Assembly: GCA_017533505.1 (NCBI GenBank)
Contig: JAFXIB010000059.1
Span: 1-32,579, forward strand
Length of the DNA: 32,579 bases
Reading direction: 5' to 3'
Source of the DNA: Clostridia bacterium
GTDB taxonomy: Bacteria > Bacillota > Clostridia > Christensenellales > DTU072
Within the stretch, counting starts at the first letter, position 1, and each line of letters begins with the position of its first letter. Below, one piece after another: positions 9,112 through 17,137 of this stretch. Below the pieces are notes generated by a model. That model searched no databases and was not told the DNA's origin. It worked only from the letters and a program-made list of their open reading frames with translations. Position numbers and translations under genes: made by a program.

Positions 9112-9141
9112 ATTTTACAATACGCGCACGCGCATTGTCAA
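9112..9141 (-). promoter_or_regulatory. Promoter of the esterase-ABC exporter operon
   Basis: Minus-strand -35 TTGACA (9136-9141) and -10 TAAAAT (9112-9117) with an 18-base spacer. The spacer is mostly a GC-rich run of alternating purine and pyrimidine (9120-9135), which is odd in an otherwise AT-rich intergenic region. Confidence 0.6.
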
Positions 9142-9454
9142 TTTGCTTATGAAATAATATATAATTTTGTATACCATTTTTTTACCATAATTCAGATTTA
9201 ATTTACTATTTTGCCGATATATGCAACCGAAATAATTTTGTAGCACCCGACATAGGATTTTTTGATGTTTTGGGCTCAATTTAATCAAAATCCAATTATG
9301 ATAAAAATTTTTGTAAAAACTTTGATTGATTTTGAATTTTACTATTGACAAAAATCAATATGCTAAAAAGGTATCCCTAATGTTCAAAAAACCATATTTT
9401 GGTTGCACTAAAATACCATAAAAGCAAAATATAGTGACTTTTCCACCAAAATTT
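9142..9454. other. AT-rich intergenic stretch, no gene seen
   Basis: About 300 very AT-rich bases lie between the divergent esterase operon and the DnaA-box cluster. Reading frames here are short, of low complexity and without ribosome sites. Nothing resembling an RNA gene was recognised. Such AT-rich DNA beside DnaA boxes would be a candidate unwinding region if the cluster is functional. Confidence 0.4.
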
Positions 9455-9505
9455 TGTGGATAACCACACTAAAATGTGGATAACTCGCCTTCAAATTGTG
9501 GATAA
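9455..9505. promoter_or_regulatory. Cluster of three perfect DnaA-box matches
   Basis: TGTGGATAA, the reverse complement of the DnaA box TTATCCACA, occurs at 9455-9463, 9475-9483 and 9497-9505, all in one orientation and spaced 20 and 22 bases apart (about two helical turns). A one-mismatch version in the opposite orientation (TTATCCCCA) is at 9557-9565, and a fourth perfect box is at 11218-11226. No dnaA or dnaN gene is present and neighbouring gene orientations do not diverge consistently. A regulatory or DnaA-titrating site is therefore more likely than the main origin. Confidence 0.55.
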
Positions 9506-9656
9506 CTTTTGCCATATACCCCTCTTTAAGCCTATTCGGGGTGTAAAACGGGTGATTTATCCCCAAATTTTAGGGTTTTGACGAATTCAATGTCGATTTT
9601 TGTTGAAAAAAGGCTCAATTTAGCACACAAAAGTGTTGGCTTGCTTACCATAAGTA

Positions 9657-9686
9657 ATTGCAACCTTAATTGCATTACCTATTGCA
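9657..9686 (+). repeat. Three ATTGCA direct repeats at the peptidase promoter
   Basis: ATTGCA starts at 9657, 9669 and 9681, an exact 12-base period, and the last copy overlaps the -35 box. The extended forms are TAATTGCAA, TAATTGCAT and CTATTGCAT. Regular phasing next to a promoter suggests a transcription factor site, but no regulator is identified. Confidence 0.4.
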
Positions 9687-9710
9687 TTTTGAGTAATTTA
9701 GTTGTATAAT
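9682..9710 (+). promoter_or_regulatory. Sigma-A promoter of the M20 peptidase gene
   Basis: -35 TTGCAT (9682-9687), 17-base spacer, -10 TATAAT (9705-9710). The gene's start codon follows 26 bases downstream. Confidence 0.75.
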
Positions 9711-9736
9711 TCAAAAAAAGCATTTTGGAGATAACT

Positions 9737-11188
9737 ATGAAGGAAATTATTGGCTTCAGTATTCTTGGAGTTGTTGTAGCACTTATTCTATTTATGGTAA
9801 TAAGAACACTCCTTACAAAAAAACCAAAACTTGAAAATCGCAACTATGTGCCACACGACATCCCTCTTGATAGAGTAAAGGACCACCTAATTGGCGCAGT
9901 ACAAATTCCTACTGTAACCTTAAAGGACAACGATCAAGATGGCTCCATCTTTTATGAATATCAAGCTTATCTTGAAAGGTGCTTCCCAAAAATTATGGCT
10001 GTTGCAGAAAAGACTCTTGTCAACAAATACGCTGTAATTTATACCGTAAAAGGCACAGATGAAAGCTTGCTACCTTGTGCTATACTTGCTCACCAAGATG
10101 TAGTTCCGGCTCCCGATGAAGGCTGGGAGGTTCCCCCATTTAGTGGTATTGTTAAAGATGGTTATATCTACGGCAGAGGCTCACAAGATATGAAATCTCA
10201 AATGATTGTTGCTCTTGAAGGCCTTGAACTTTTGCTTGAAGATGGCCTCCAACCAAAGCGTACAATCATGTTCTGTTTTGGCCACGACGAAGAACTCCGT
10301 GGTACTTATGGCGCTCTTGAAATCAGCAAATACCTTGAGTCCAAAGGCATTAGATTAGAATATGTTTTGGACGAAGGTGGCACTATTTTAGATGGCAAAA
10401 TTCTTGGCATAGATAACAAAATTGCGCTCATCGGCACTTGTGAGAAGGGTTACGCAGACTATATTTTGGAAGTAGAAAAGGATGGTGGACATAGCTCTGC
10501 CCCCGATAGACGCACTTCTGTCGGCATGCTCAGCGAAGCATTATATAAGGTAGAAAAACATAAGAGAAAGCCCTATTGGACAAAACCAACAAAGGATATG
10601 TTCAAGGCACTTGCTCCTCATATGAATTTTGGATTTAAGCTTGCACTTGTAAATAGAGATATACTTTCACCACTACTCAAGGTTGTACTCTGCCTTGTTA
10701 GTCCATTTACAAATGGTTTGATGCGCACTACTCTTGCTCCAACTCAAACCAATGGTGCTCATACTCCAAACACCCTTGCTCCAGTTGCAACAGGCACAAT
10801 CAACAGTCGTATTAACACCGGTGAAACCGTTGAAGGCGTTAAGAATTATATCCAAAAGGTTGTTGGCAAGCATGTAAAAATCTCTATGCTCGAAGGCTCT
10901 ATCGACCCAAGTCCCGTAAGTGATATCGACACAAAAGCATTCAAAGACTTGCAACAAACCATTGGCGAAGTATTTGGTGGTTATATTGCATCACCCTATC
11001 CATTTATTGCAGCATCAGATGCAAAACACTACTACAATCTCACAAACTGCGTATATCGCTTTACACCATTTGAAAAGACCATTGAGGATGGTGCAAGAAT
11101 ACATGGCATGAACGAGCGCCAAAGCGTTCAAAGCCTTGAGCTCGGCACAAGATTCTTCCTTCGCTTGTATGAAAATACTTGCTTTTAA
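9737..11188 (+). CDS. Membrane-anchored M20 family metallopeptidase
   Basis: 483-residue zinc aminoacylase/carboxypeptidase-like protein, closest in style to the PM20D1/carboxypeptidase S branch. One N-terminal membrane segment (about residues 4-25) anchors it, so the catalytic domain may be outside the cell. Metal-site motifs are His119 and Asp121 (AHQDVVP), Asp151 (GRGSQDMK) and Glu185-Glu186 (GHDEELRG); a later metal His is likely in HGMNER near the C-terminus. The ATG at 9737 is chosen over an upstream in-frame TTG at 9725 because GGAG lies 6 bases before the ATG and overlaps the TTG. It is monocistronic, with its own promoter and terminator, flanked on both sides by DnaA-box matches. Substrate (N-acyl amino acids or peptides) is inferred from the family. 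Confidence 0.9.
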   Translation: MKEIIGFSILGVVVALILFMVIRTLLTKKPKLENRNYVPHDIPLDRVKDHLIGAVQIPTVTLKDNDQDGSIFYEYQAYLERCFPKIMAVAEKTLVNKYAVIYTVKGTDESLLPCAILAHQDVVPAPDEGWEVPPFSGIVKDGYIYGRGSQDMKSQMIVALEGLELLLEDGLQPKRTIMFCFGHDEELRGTYGALEISKYLESKGIRLEYVLDEGGTILDGKILGIDNKIALIGTCEKGYADYILEVEKDGGHSSAPDRRTSVGMLSEALYKVEKHKRKPYWTKPTKDMFKALAPHMNFGFKLALVNRDILSPLLKVVLCLVSPFTNGLMRTTLAPTQTNGAHTPNTLAPVATGTINSRINTGETVEGVKNYIQKVVGKHVKISMLEGSIDPSPVSDIDTKAFKDLQQTIGEVFGGYIASPYPFIAASDAKHYYNLTNCVYRFTPFEKTIEDGARIHGMNERQSVQSLELGTRFFLRLYENTCF

Positions 11189-11217
11189 TATCACTAAAAA
11201 TGCCTTGTGATTTTTAG

Positions 11218-11226
11218 TTATCCACA
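11218..11226 (+). promoter_or_regulatory. Isolated perfect DnaA-box match
   Basis: TTATCCACA lies 30 bases after the M20 peptidase stop codon, in opposite orientation to the three-box cluster upstream of that gene. A single match could be chance; its closeness to the cluster is what makes it worth recording. Confidence 0.4.
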
Positions 11227-11248
11227 CCACAATATATAGTTAATTTTA

Positions 11249-11287
11249 CCCCTTTGGAAATAAAATTTCAAAGGGGTTTGTTTTTTT
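11249..11287 (+). terminator. Intrinsic terminator of the M20 peptidase gene
   Basis: CCCCTTTGGAAAT pairs with ATTTCAAAGGGG (one bulged G) around a short loop, 11249-11276, followed by a T-rich run to 11287. Confidence 0.85.
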
Positions 11288-11288
11288 A

Positions 11289-11319
11289 TTGACACAAAAA
11301 AAATTTATTGTGCTATAAT
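11289..11319 (+). promoter_or_regulatory. Promoter of the DUF4364 gene
   Basis: -35 TTGACA (11289-11294) and -10 TATAAT (11314-11319) with a long 19-base spacer, compensated by an extended -10 (TGCTATAAT). Confidence 0.7.
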
Positions 11320-11348
11320 TAAGTCCACGCACTTAAAGAGGAAATGTA

Positions 11349-11876
11349 ATGAACGACGAAAGTACAAACAACAAATTACTTGTTTTGTTCATTTTGGAGA
11401 AATTCGAAATGCCCATCGCAGAGGAACTATTCCTCTCTCTTTGTAGTGTAGATAATAACTGGATTCCTTACCTTTACTGCAAGCAAGTTATCAACGAGTT
11501 GACTGCAAGTGCCTTCATCACAAAGAGCAATTCTCCTGGCACAAACAGCCCACTACTATCCATCACAACCGATGGTAGAAACTGCCTTGCATATTTCTAT
11601 AAGGATATTCCACTTTCACTCCAAAACGAAATCAAGGACTTCCTAAAAGAAAATCGTCTTTCTTATAGAAAGCGCCAAGAGTTTACATCTGACTATTTTA
11701 GGAATGAAGATGGTAGCTTTACAGTTTCCCTAAAAATCCACGATATGACAAAGGTAATCGTTGACCTAAAAATGGTTGTTGACAGTCGCCCTCTTGCAAT
11801 ATCTATTAGGAATAGCTGGAACAAGACAGCACCCGAAGCCTACAAACTACTACACGACCTTTTGATTGAAAATTAA
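11349..11876 (+). CDS. DUF4364 family winged-helix-like protein
   Basis: 175-residue soluble protein resembling the DUF4364 family of Clostridia. The N-terminal half (about residues 8-85) reads like a winged helix: the ILEKFEMPIAEELF start, a YCKQVINELTASAFI recognition-helix region and a TDGRNCLAYF end of the wing. The C-terminal half (about 105-170) is a mixed alpha/beta domain. GAGG precedes the ATG. The gene is alone between its own promoter and a bidirectional terminator. A DNA-binding regulatory role is plausible from the fold, but no function is established for the family. Confidence 0.7.
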   Translation: MNDESTNNKLLVLFILEKFEMPIAEELFLSLCSVDNNWIPYLYCKQVINELTASAFITKSNSPGTNSPLLSITTDGRNCLAYFYKDIPLSLQNEIKDFLKENRLSYRKRQEFTSDYFRNEDGSFTVSLKIHDMTKVIVDLKMVVDSRPLAISIRNSWNKTAPEAYKLLHDLLIEN

Positions 11877-11886
11877 TTACATAAAA

Positions 11887-11910
11887 AAGACCTTGCAAAA
11901 GCAAGGTCTT
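11887..11910. terminator. Bidirectional terminator between converging genes
   Basis: A perfect 10-pair stem (AAGACCTTGC, 11887-11896; GCAAGGTCTT, 11901-11910) with an AAAA loop lies between the converging DUF4364 and aspartate kinase genes. A run of A on the left gives U on the minus-strand transcript; the plus strand has a looser T-rich tail. Confidence 0.85.
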
Positions 11911-11929
11911 CTTATTTTGATTGTTTTTA

Positions 11930-13240
11930 TTAGTTGAAGAATGCATTGTATATTGCCTTGATTGATGCGTTGTAATCCTTTTCTTCTACACCAACAATAA
12001 TGTTAAGCTCACTTGAACCTTGGTCAATCATTCTAACATTAACGCCAGCCTTATAGAGAGCTGTAAACAATGTTGCAGCAATACCACGGCTGTTTGCCAT
12101 ACCATGTCCTACAACAGCAATAAGAGCAAGTGAATGTGTTACTTCGATACTATCTGGGTTAACAGCGCCACGGATATCATTTACAAGCTTATGCTCGTCA
12201 AGGCCCTTAAATCCCTTTTCGGATAGCACAATACTCATTGTATCAATACCAGTTGGAACATGCTCAACAGAAAGTCCATTTCTTTCAAGGACGCTCAATA
12301 CTTTACGGCAGAAACCGATTTCGCTGTTCATCATAGCCTTCTTGAGAGAGATGGTTGTATTGCCCTTTCTACCAGCTATACCAGTTACTCTTGGAATATT
12401 GTAACCTTGTGTGGAGTGTAGAATGAATGTTCCCTTGTGTGATGGCTCAAATGTATTGCGAATGTTGATTGGAATCTTGTCAATTTGAACTGGGAATATT
12501 GAGTCTGGATGTAGTACACCAGCCCCCATGTATGAAAGCTCACGGAGCTCTTCGTAGCTCAATACTTCGATATGACGAGGATTGTCTACAAGACGAGGGT
12601 CTGTTACCAAGAAGCCATTTACATCTGTCCAGTTTTCATATACCTTTGCGCCTACGCCACGAGCGATGATAGCACCTGTAAAGTCGGAGCCACCTCTTGT
12701 AAATGTCTTGATGGTCTTATCAGGCATTCTGCCATAGAAACCAGGGAATACAATACCCTTTGATGCGCCCTTGTACTTTTTGACAAGGTCGTTTGTGAGT
12801 TCGGAGTCAAATGTACCATCATGCTTAAACTTGATGATGTCACCTGCATCAACAAAATCATAACCAAGCACAGCACTCATAATAATTGCGCTCAAGTATT
12901 CGCCACGGCTTGCAGCATAGTCAGGAGAGGTGGATGTGAGGATGTTCTCTTCCACTTCGTCTATGTACTTATTCATATCAATATCAAGGTTAAGCTCTTT
13001 TGCAAGTTCTACAAAACGCTCACGAATTATAGCCATTTTGTATCTACAGCTACCAGTTTCGACCTTTTCTTCATATGCACCATATAACATGTCTGTAATC
13101 TTTATATCACTTGAAAAACGCTTGCCTGGTGCAGAAACGATAACATATTTTCTTTCTGGATCGCCTTCTATGATGTTCTTAACATTCAATATTGATTGTG
13201 CGGATGCCATTGATGTTCCGCCAAATTTACATACTTTCAT
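11930..13240 (-). CDS. Aspartate kinase
   Basis: 436-residue aspartokinase that phosphorylates L-aspartate, the first step to lysine, threonine, methionine and diaminopimelate. The N-terminal kinase domain (1-270) has KFGGTS at residues 5-10, SRGEYLSA and RGGSDFTGA. Two ACT domains follow (about 285-436), the second with ALIAVVGHGM and INIIVG-like strands, so allosteric control by an end-product amino acid is expected. GAGGTC precedes the ATG. It is the last gene of the long minus-strand block, 15 bases after the DUF1015 gene, and ends at the bidirectional terminator. Which isozyme (LysC or YclM/ThrA-like) is not resolved. Confidence 0.93.
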   Translation of the reverse strand: MKVCKFGGTSMASAQSILNVKNIIEGDPERKYVIVSAPGKRFSSDIKITDMLYGAYEEKVETGSCRYKMAIIRERFVELAKELNLDIDMNKYIDEVEENILTSTSPDYAASRGEYLSAIIMSAVLGYDFVDAGDIIKFKHDGTFDSELTNDLVKKYKGASKGIVFPGFYGRMPDKTIKTFTRGGSDFTGAIIARGVGAKVYENWTDVNGFLVTDPRLVDNPRHIEVLSYEELRELSYMGAGVLHPDSIFPVQIDKIPINIRNTFEPSHKGTFILHSTQGYNIPRVTGIAGRKGNTTISLKKAMMNSEIGFCRKVLSVLERNGLSVEHVPTGIDTMSIVLSEKGFKGLDEHKLVNDIRGAVNPDSIEVTHSLALIAVVGHGMANSRGIAATLFTALYKAGVNVRMIDQGSSELNIIVGVEEKDYNASIKAIYNAFFN

Positions 13241-13255
13241 ATTTGACCTCGTTAG

Positions 13256-14485
13256 TTAGTTATTTATAATTGATTTACATTCAAGATAGTATCTTTTGTG
13301 TTCGGGCTCTCCAATAGAGAAAGCCTTTTTTGGTAGGTTGCCAACGTTGACAACAAAGTTTACAAGCTCATTGTTTGGGAAGTCCGGTAGCACAATACCC
13401 AAGCCATCACACTCCATTAGTGCATCCATAAGGTGGGATTCGTTATGTACATACTCAACTTCCACTTGAGGGTTAACTTTAAGATAACTTTCGATATAGC
13501 TTTGTACAGCGCTAATTGTAAGGCTTGCCTTGTTAGGACAATCTATGTACTCGGTGCTATCCTTTGTTACAACCTTAAGCTTGCTTTCTCCCTTGAGAGC
13601 ATTTTTGAGTCCTACAATAAAATCGGGTGTAGGATTGTATATCAAGCGATGGATGGGTTTGAAGTCCATTCCTTCGCCATATAGGTTGACCATCTCAACA
13701 AGCATAAAGCGAGATGGATGGTTTTGGATTTCATCTCCACTCAAGCTCTTTTTGAGTTCTTCCCACATAACCTTTGCTGTTGCAATGGAGTGATTGCCAT
13801 CACCTACTGCAAATTGAATGCCTGCATCAACGCCATACTTTTTGATTTGAGTATCTTTGTCAAGTAGGCCTTCAAGTTTGTTAAGTAGTGTTTCTGCGTC
13901 CTCAATTTTGTAGCCAGCTATATGACCACCACCCATGTTGAGTTCAAAATCATAAAGCTTTATGAGAGCTTCTCTATTTGCATATATAGGCTCAATGATG
14001 TCGCGCTCTGGGTTATCAATTAGAATGATGGCATGTGGAAGTTCAATTGGTGCGCCCTTTCTTATTTTTATTCTAACAGGGAGTCTTTCGATAAGTGTGC
14101 CTTCAGTTGCTCTAATTGGCACTCTCACGCGCTCCCAGTTGTAGGCTTCAAGGTCAATGGCAATCATTATGCCAACACGCTTTTTGCCATTTTCAACTTC
14201 GCGTTCAACAAGTACAAAATTATCATAGCTATCAAACAAGCCATTGTCTAAATAGCTACGCATTTCCTTTTGTACATCGCTTATTCTATCCTCAAGGTTA
14301 CCTTTGTTTAGATAAATTTCGGGACAAGTAAGCTTTAGTGTTGATGGGGCATCTCCAACAAAGCTCTCCAAGTCAGACCAATACTTTGGACGGGCGCAAA
14401 ACTGGTCACACGCTATCGTTGACCACTTTTCCATATCCACTTTTTGGTTAGGAATTAGAATTTTAGGTATCCTTACTGTGCTCAT
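13256..14485 (-). CDS. DUF1015 family protein (possible SerK-like kinase)
   Basis: 409-residue soluble protein of the DUF1015 family. Recognisable parts are the N-terminal RIPKILIPNQ segment with WSTIACDQF, and the family hallmark VGDGNHSIATAK at about residue 229. The family lies near serine biosynthesis genes in many genomes and has been related to free-serine kinases of the SerK type; that function is not shown for this protein. Here it is between the c-di-AMP synthase gene (8 bases upstream) and aspartate kinase (15 bases downstream), which is compatible with an amino-acid metabolism role. GGAGAA precedes the ATG. Family is confident, function is not. Confidence 0.8.
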   Translation of the reverse strand: MSTVRIPKILIPNQKVDMEKWSTIACDQFCARPKYWSDLESFVGDAPSTLKLTCPEIYLNKGNLEDRISDVQKEMRSYLDNGLFDSYDNFVLVEREVENGKKRVGIMIAIDLEAYNWERVRVPIRATEGTLIERLPVRIKIRKGAPIELPHAIILIDNPERDIIEPIYANREALIKLYDFELNMGGGHIAGYKIEDAETLLNKLEGLLDKDTQIKKYGVDAGIQFAVGDGNHSIATAKVMWEELKKSLSGDEIQNHPSRFMLVEMVNLYGEGMDFKPIHRLIYNPTPDFIVGLKNALKGESKLKVVTKDSTEYIDCPNKASLTISAVQSYIESYLKVNPQVEVEYVHNESHLMDALMECDGLGIVLPDFPNNELVNFVVNVGNLPKKAFSIGEPEHKRYYLECKSIINN

Positions 14486-14493
14486 CGGTTCTC

Positions 14494-15300
14494 CTATTTC
14501 AAACTTCTATTGCGTGTTTGAGGGCTAATCTTGAGTGTTTCGTGTAAAATATCGCGTAGTCTATCGGGGGTAACAAATCTTCTCAACTCACCATGCTTTG
14601 CAATGGAGATAATGCCGGTTTCTTCGGAAACAATGATTGTGAGCATATCGGTTTCCTCGGTGATACCAATACCTGCACGGTGACGAGTTCCCAAGTTCTT
14701 TGCAACAGATTGGCTTTGTGATAGTGGCAAGAAGCATCCAGCTGCAAGCACCTTGTTGCCCTTTATAATAACAGCGCCATCATGGAACTGTGTTTGTGTG
14801 TTGAATATAGCTTCCAAAAGAACACTTGATACAAGTGCTTCAAGTGGTACGCCAGTTTCCAAAACATGAGTTGCAATTGAAGTTGGTGCTATTACTATAA
14901 GCGCGCCTGTGCGTGTCTTTGACATAGACTGACAAGCACGGATAATCTCATCAACAGCCTTGCGCAATTCTTCGTCGCTCAAGTCGTTATCAATGATTGC
15001 ATTCTTGTCGTAGTTCTTTGTAAGGTTAAAGAATGCGACCTTGAAGTCCGATTGATATACAACAGCAACTACCACCACCATGAGTAGTACAACCACTTCG
15101 GCAACAGCTCTTGCAATTGGTATATAGAACAATTCGTCAAGAACAACCATTGCTACAAAGAAAATGGTTACTACCATGTATATTGCAGTTAGCTTGATGC
15201 TCTTTTTGTGCATAAAGAAACCAAGCACGATTGCCATAAGTGCGACAACTGCAATAAGGTCTACTATACTTTTTGCTGTAAATGTGTAGGCTAATAACAT
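14494..15300 (-). CDS. cdaA: Diadenylate cyclase CdaA
   Basis: 268-residue membrane enzyme that makes cyclic di-AMP from two ATP. Three N-terminal membrane segments (about residues 8-82) are followed by a short linker and the DisA_N/DAC catalytic domain. The two catalytic motifs are intact: DGA at 174-176 (FHDGAVII) and RHR at 206-208 (GTRHRAG). Length is typical of CdaA. GGAGGGGG precedes the ATG. The usual downstream partners cdaR (YbbR domains) and glmM are absent: the gene before it encodes an unknown membrane protein and the gene after it is DUF1015. c-di-AMP controls potassium, osmolyte and cell-wall homeostasis in Bacillota. Confidence 0.95.
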   Translation of the reverse strand: MLLAYTFTAKSIVDLIAVVALMAIVLGFFMHKKSIKLTAIYMVVTIFFVAMVVLDELFYIPIARAVAEVVVLLMVVVVAVVYQSDFKVAFFNLTKNYDKNAIIDNDLSDEELRKAVDEIIRACQSMSKTRTGALIVIAPTSIATHVLETGVPLEALVSSVLLEAIFNTQTQFHDGAVIIKGNKVLAAGCFLPLSQSQSVAKNLGTRHRAGIGITEETDMLTIIVSEETGIISIAKHGELRRFVTPDRLRDILHETLKISPQTRNRSLK

Positions 15301-15315
15301 AGCTACCCCCTCCGA

Positions 15316-16098
15316 TTACAATCCGTAACCTCTAAATATTTCGGAATCGTTGCCACCACCCATACCTGATGTTGGTGGTAAAATGATGATTTTTCTTGCT
15401 TCTTCTTGCTCCTTCTTGAGCTTTTTGTATATTGTGAAATATAGAAGCGCTGCGCTTCCTCCAACTACTGCAAGCACAGCAATTGAGTAAATCATATATG
15501 GGATATCTATTGGAGATGTCAAAAGTACAGAGAACAACTCAAACAACCAAATAGCTCCATTGTATATGAAATAAACGGTGTACAAACGATTATATAACGC
15601 AAACACAAACTTGTCGTTGATACATTCCTTTCTAATTGCCCAGTAAACAATAGTTATAATGCCTGTGCGCAAAAGGAATATTACGATATCAGAACTATAA
15701 TAGAATACATTTGGCACCCATACTGCAAGCAATGAATATAAGCCATATACAAGCTCTACAACTGCCATACCATATCTAACTGATGTGATATAGTACTTTT
15801 TGCCACGATTGGTAAAGCGATTTCTCATTGCCCAGCTGAAAACCAAATGAGCTACGCCTTCAATTATAAAATAATTGATGACTATTGATATTGCAGCTAT
15901 CAAATACTTAAATCCAGGGGTTGCACTCACTTGTACTGGTGATGTTGCTACGCTTTGAATGTATGATGTGATTTCTTGCATTAAAACATCAAAGTTCAAA
16001 ATGCTTGGTATGCCTTGAACGATACATCCTATTGCTAAAGCAATAATGCTTACCCAAGATGGGATTTTATTTAGTTTTTGAAAAATCTTTTCTAACAT
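15316..16098 (-). CDS. Unknown polytopic membrane protein upstream of cdaA
   Basis: 260-residue integral membrane protein not recognised as any family. About six hydrophobic segments are visible: near residues 15-35, 62-88, 105-130, 133-155, 172-195 and 198-222. A charged stretch (KKLKKEQEEARK) follows the last one, then a cytoplasmic-looking, glycine-rich tail ending in RGYGL. GGAGAA precedes the ATG. It lies 8 bases after holA and 15 bases before cdaA, so it is translated from the same message as the c-di-AMP synthase. It might take the place of CdaR as a membrane partner of CdaA, but it has no YbbR-like extracellular domain; this is speculation from position. Confidence 0.75.
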   Translation of the reverse strand: MLEKIFQKLNKIPSWVSIIALAIGCIVQGIPSILNFDVLMQEITSYIQSVATSPVQVSATPGFKYLIAAISIVINYFIIEGVAHLVFSWAMRNRFTNRGKKYYITSVRYGMAVVELVYGLYSLLAVWVPNVFYYSSDIVIFLLRTGIITIVYWAIRKECINDKFVFALYNRLYTVYFIYNGAIWLFELFSVLLTSPIDIPYMIYSIAVLAVVGGSAALLYFTIYKKLKKEQEEARKIIILPPTSGMGGGNDSEIFRGYGL

Positions 16099-16106
16099 TT
16101 TTTCTC

Positions 16107-17102
16107 CTATTTTGCTATTAGCTTTGCCATTGCTGTGCGTACTGCTGTTTCATCCAGCATTACGCCACTCTTAAAGTTAAATTCTGCATCGACCAATTCG
16201 TCCAAACAGGATTTCAAGGTAGCCTTGCCATATTTGGATGCAGTTTCGCGAGATTTCTTTACAGCAAACTCTTTGATTTTGAGAGCTTCGGCAAGCTCGG
16301 CATCACTTTTTTTAGAAAGCGCACAATGTAGCAACCTACGATATTGACCTATAAGTGAAGCAAGGATAAATGAAAAATCAATACCCCTTGCAACAAACCT
16401 ATCGAACAAAGTAACTGCTTTTAGCTTGTTCTTTTCGGCTATTGCATTGGCAAGCTCAAAGATTTCATTTTCCACGGTGTTGGCAACAAGTGTTTCCACC
16501 ATTTCCAATGTGATAACTTGTTTGGCTCCCATATAGGCTTTGAGCTTCAATATCTCATTGGATATTTGTGCCATATCTCTGCCACAATACTCTACAAGAG
16601 TATAAAGCGCATTGCCATCAATCTTTTTGGGGGCAACAAGCTTTGGAATATAGCTCCTTAAAGTAGGTGCATCCAGTTTTGCGCAATCTACTTCTACAAA
16701 ATACTTCTTCAAACTTAAAGGTACATTAGAATTGTAAACAACCAGTATTGTGCCTTCGTTTAGATTGAGAAGGATATCTTCAAAGATGTGCTTTTCCTTA
16801 TCAGAAGCTTTTGACTCTGCTTTTGCTTGTGTCTTTTTTGCGCCATACCCAGAAATGGCAACTATGTTTATTCCACCAAAAAAGCCCATTGAAGTGAATG
16901 CAGACTCTGCTTCTTCAATTGATTTTATATCACTAAATGAGCGATAGTTGAACTCTCGCTCTGTTTCGGATAAAAGAGAAAGTAGCTTTTCTACAACATA
17001 GTCGCGCCAGTAAGCGTCATCACCTGTGAGCAAAAAAGCATTACCTTTTCTTTCTTCCACCTTAAAATCAATGGCTTTTAGGGTGTTTTTTGTTTCTTTC
17101 AT
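16107..17102 (-). CDS. holA: DNA polymerase III delta subunit (HolA)
   Basis: 331-residue clamp-loader delta subunit, which opens the sliding clamp during replication. The N-terminal AAA+-like domain starts with FLLTGDDAYWRDYVVEKLL (about residues 24-42), with a lysine-rich loop near 95-105. The C-terminal collar domain (about 215-331) carries FILASLIGQYRRLL, typical of the family. Length matches bacterial HolA. There is no ribosome site before the ATG; instead a -10 box ends 6 bases before it, so the message is probably leaderless. It starts a promoter-defined unit that continues through the membrane protein, cdaA, DUF1015 and aspartate kinase. Confidence 0.9.
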   Translation of the reverse strand: MKETKNTLKAIDFKVEERKGNAFLLTGDDAYWRDYVVEKLLSLLSETEREFNYRSFSDIKSIEEAESAFTSMGFFGGINIVAISGYGAKKTQAKAESKASDKEKHIFEDILLNLNEGTILVVYNSNVPLSLKKYFVEVDCAKLDAPTLRSYIPKLVAPKKIDGNALYTLVEYCGRDMAQISNEILKLKAYMGAKQVITLEMVETLVANTVENEIFELANAIAEKNKLKAVTLFDRFVARGIDFSFILASLIGQYRRLLHCALSKKSDAELAEALKIKEFAVKKSRETASKYGKATLKSCLDELVDAEFNFKSGVMLDETAVRTAMAKLIAK

Positions 17103-17108
17103 AGTGTG

Positions 17109-17137
17109 ATTATACTACACTAAAATATATTTTACAA
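17109..17137 (-). promoter_or_regulatory. Promoter placing the holA message start at its ATG
   Basis: Minus-strand -35 TTGTAA (17132-17137), 17-base spacer, -10 TATAAT (17109-17114). Only 6 bases (17103-17108) separate the -10 from the ATG at 17102, so transcription should begin at or within a base of the start codon. No Shine-Dalgarno sequence is present. Confidence 0.65.

Noticed and set aside
9115..9351. 78-residue open frame in the AT-rich spacer on the minus strand
   Set aside because: It has low-complexity Tyr/Lys/Ile-rich content, no ribosome site, and overlaps the esterase promoter.
9346..9370. Promoter-like TTGACA in the large spacer
   Set aside because: No -10 box lies at 16-19 bases and no gene follows directly.
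9455..9505. Main chromosomal origin at the DnaA-box cluster
   Set aside because: No dnaA, dnaN, rpmH or parAB genes are nearby, and genes on the right side mostly run towards the cluster instead of away from it. Kept only as a DnaA-box cluster.
9725..9736. TTG start for the M20 peptidase
   Set aside because: The TTG overlaps the GGAG ribosome site that is correctly spaced for the ATG at 9737.
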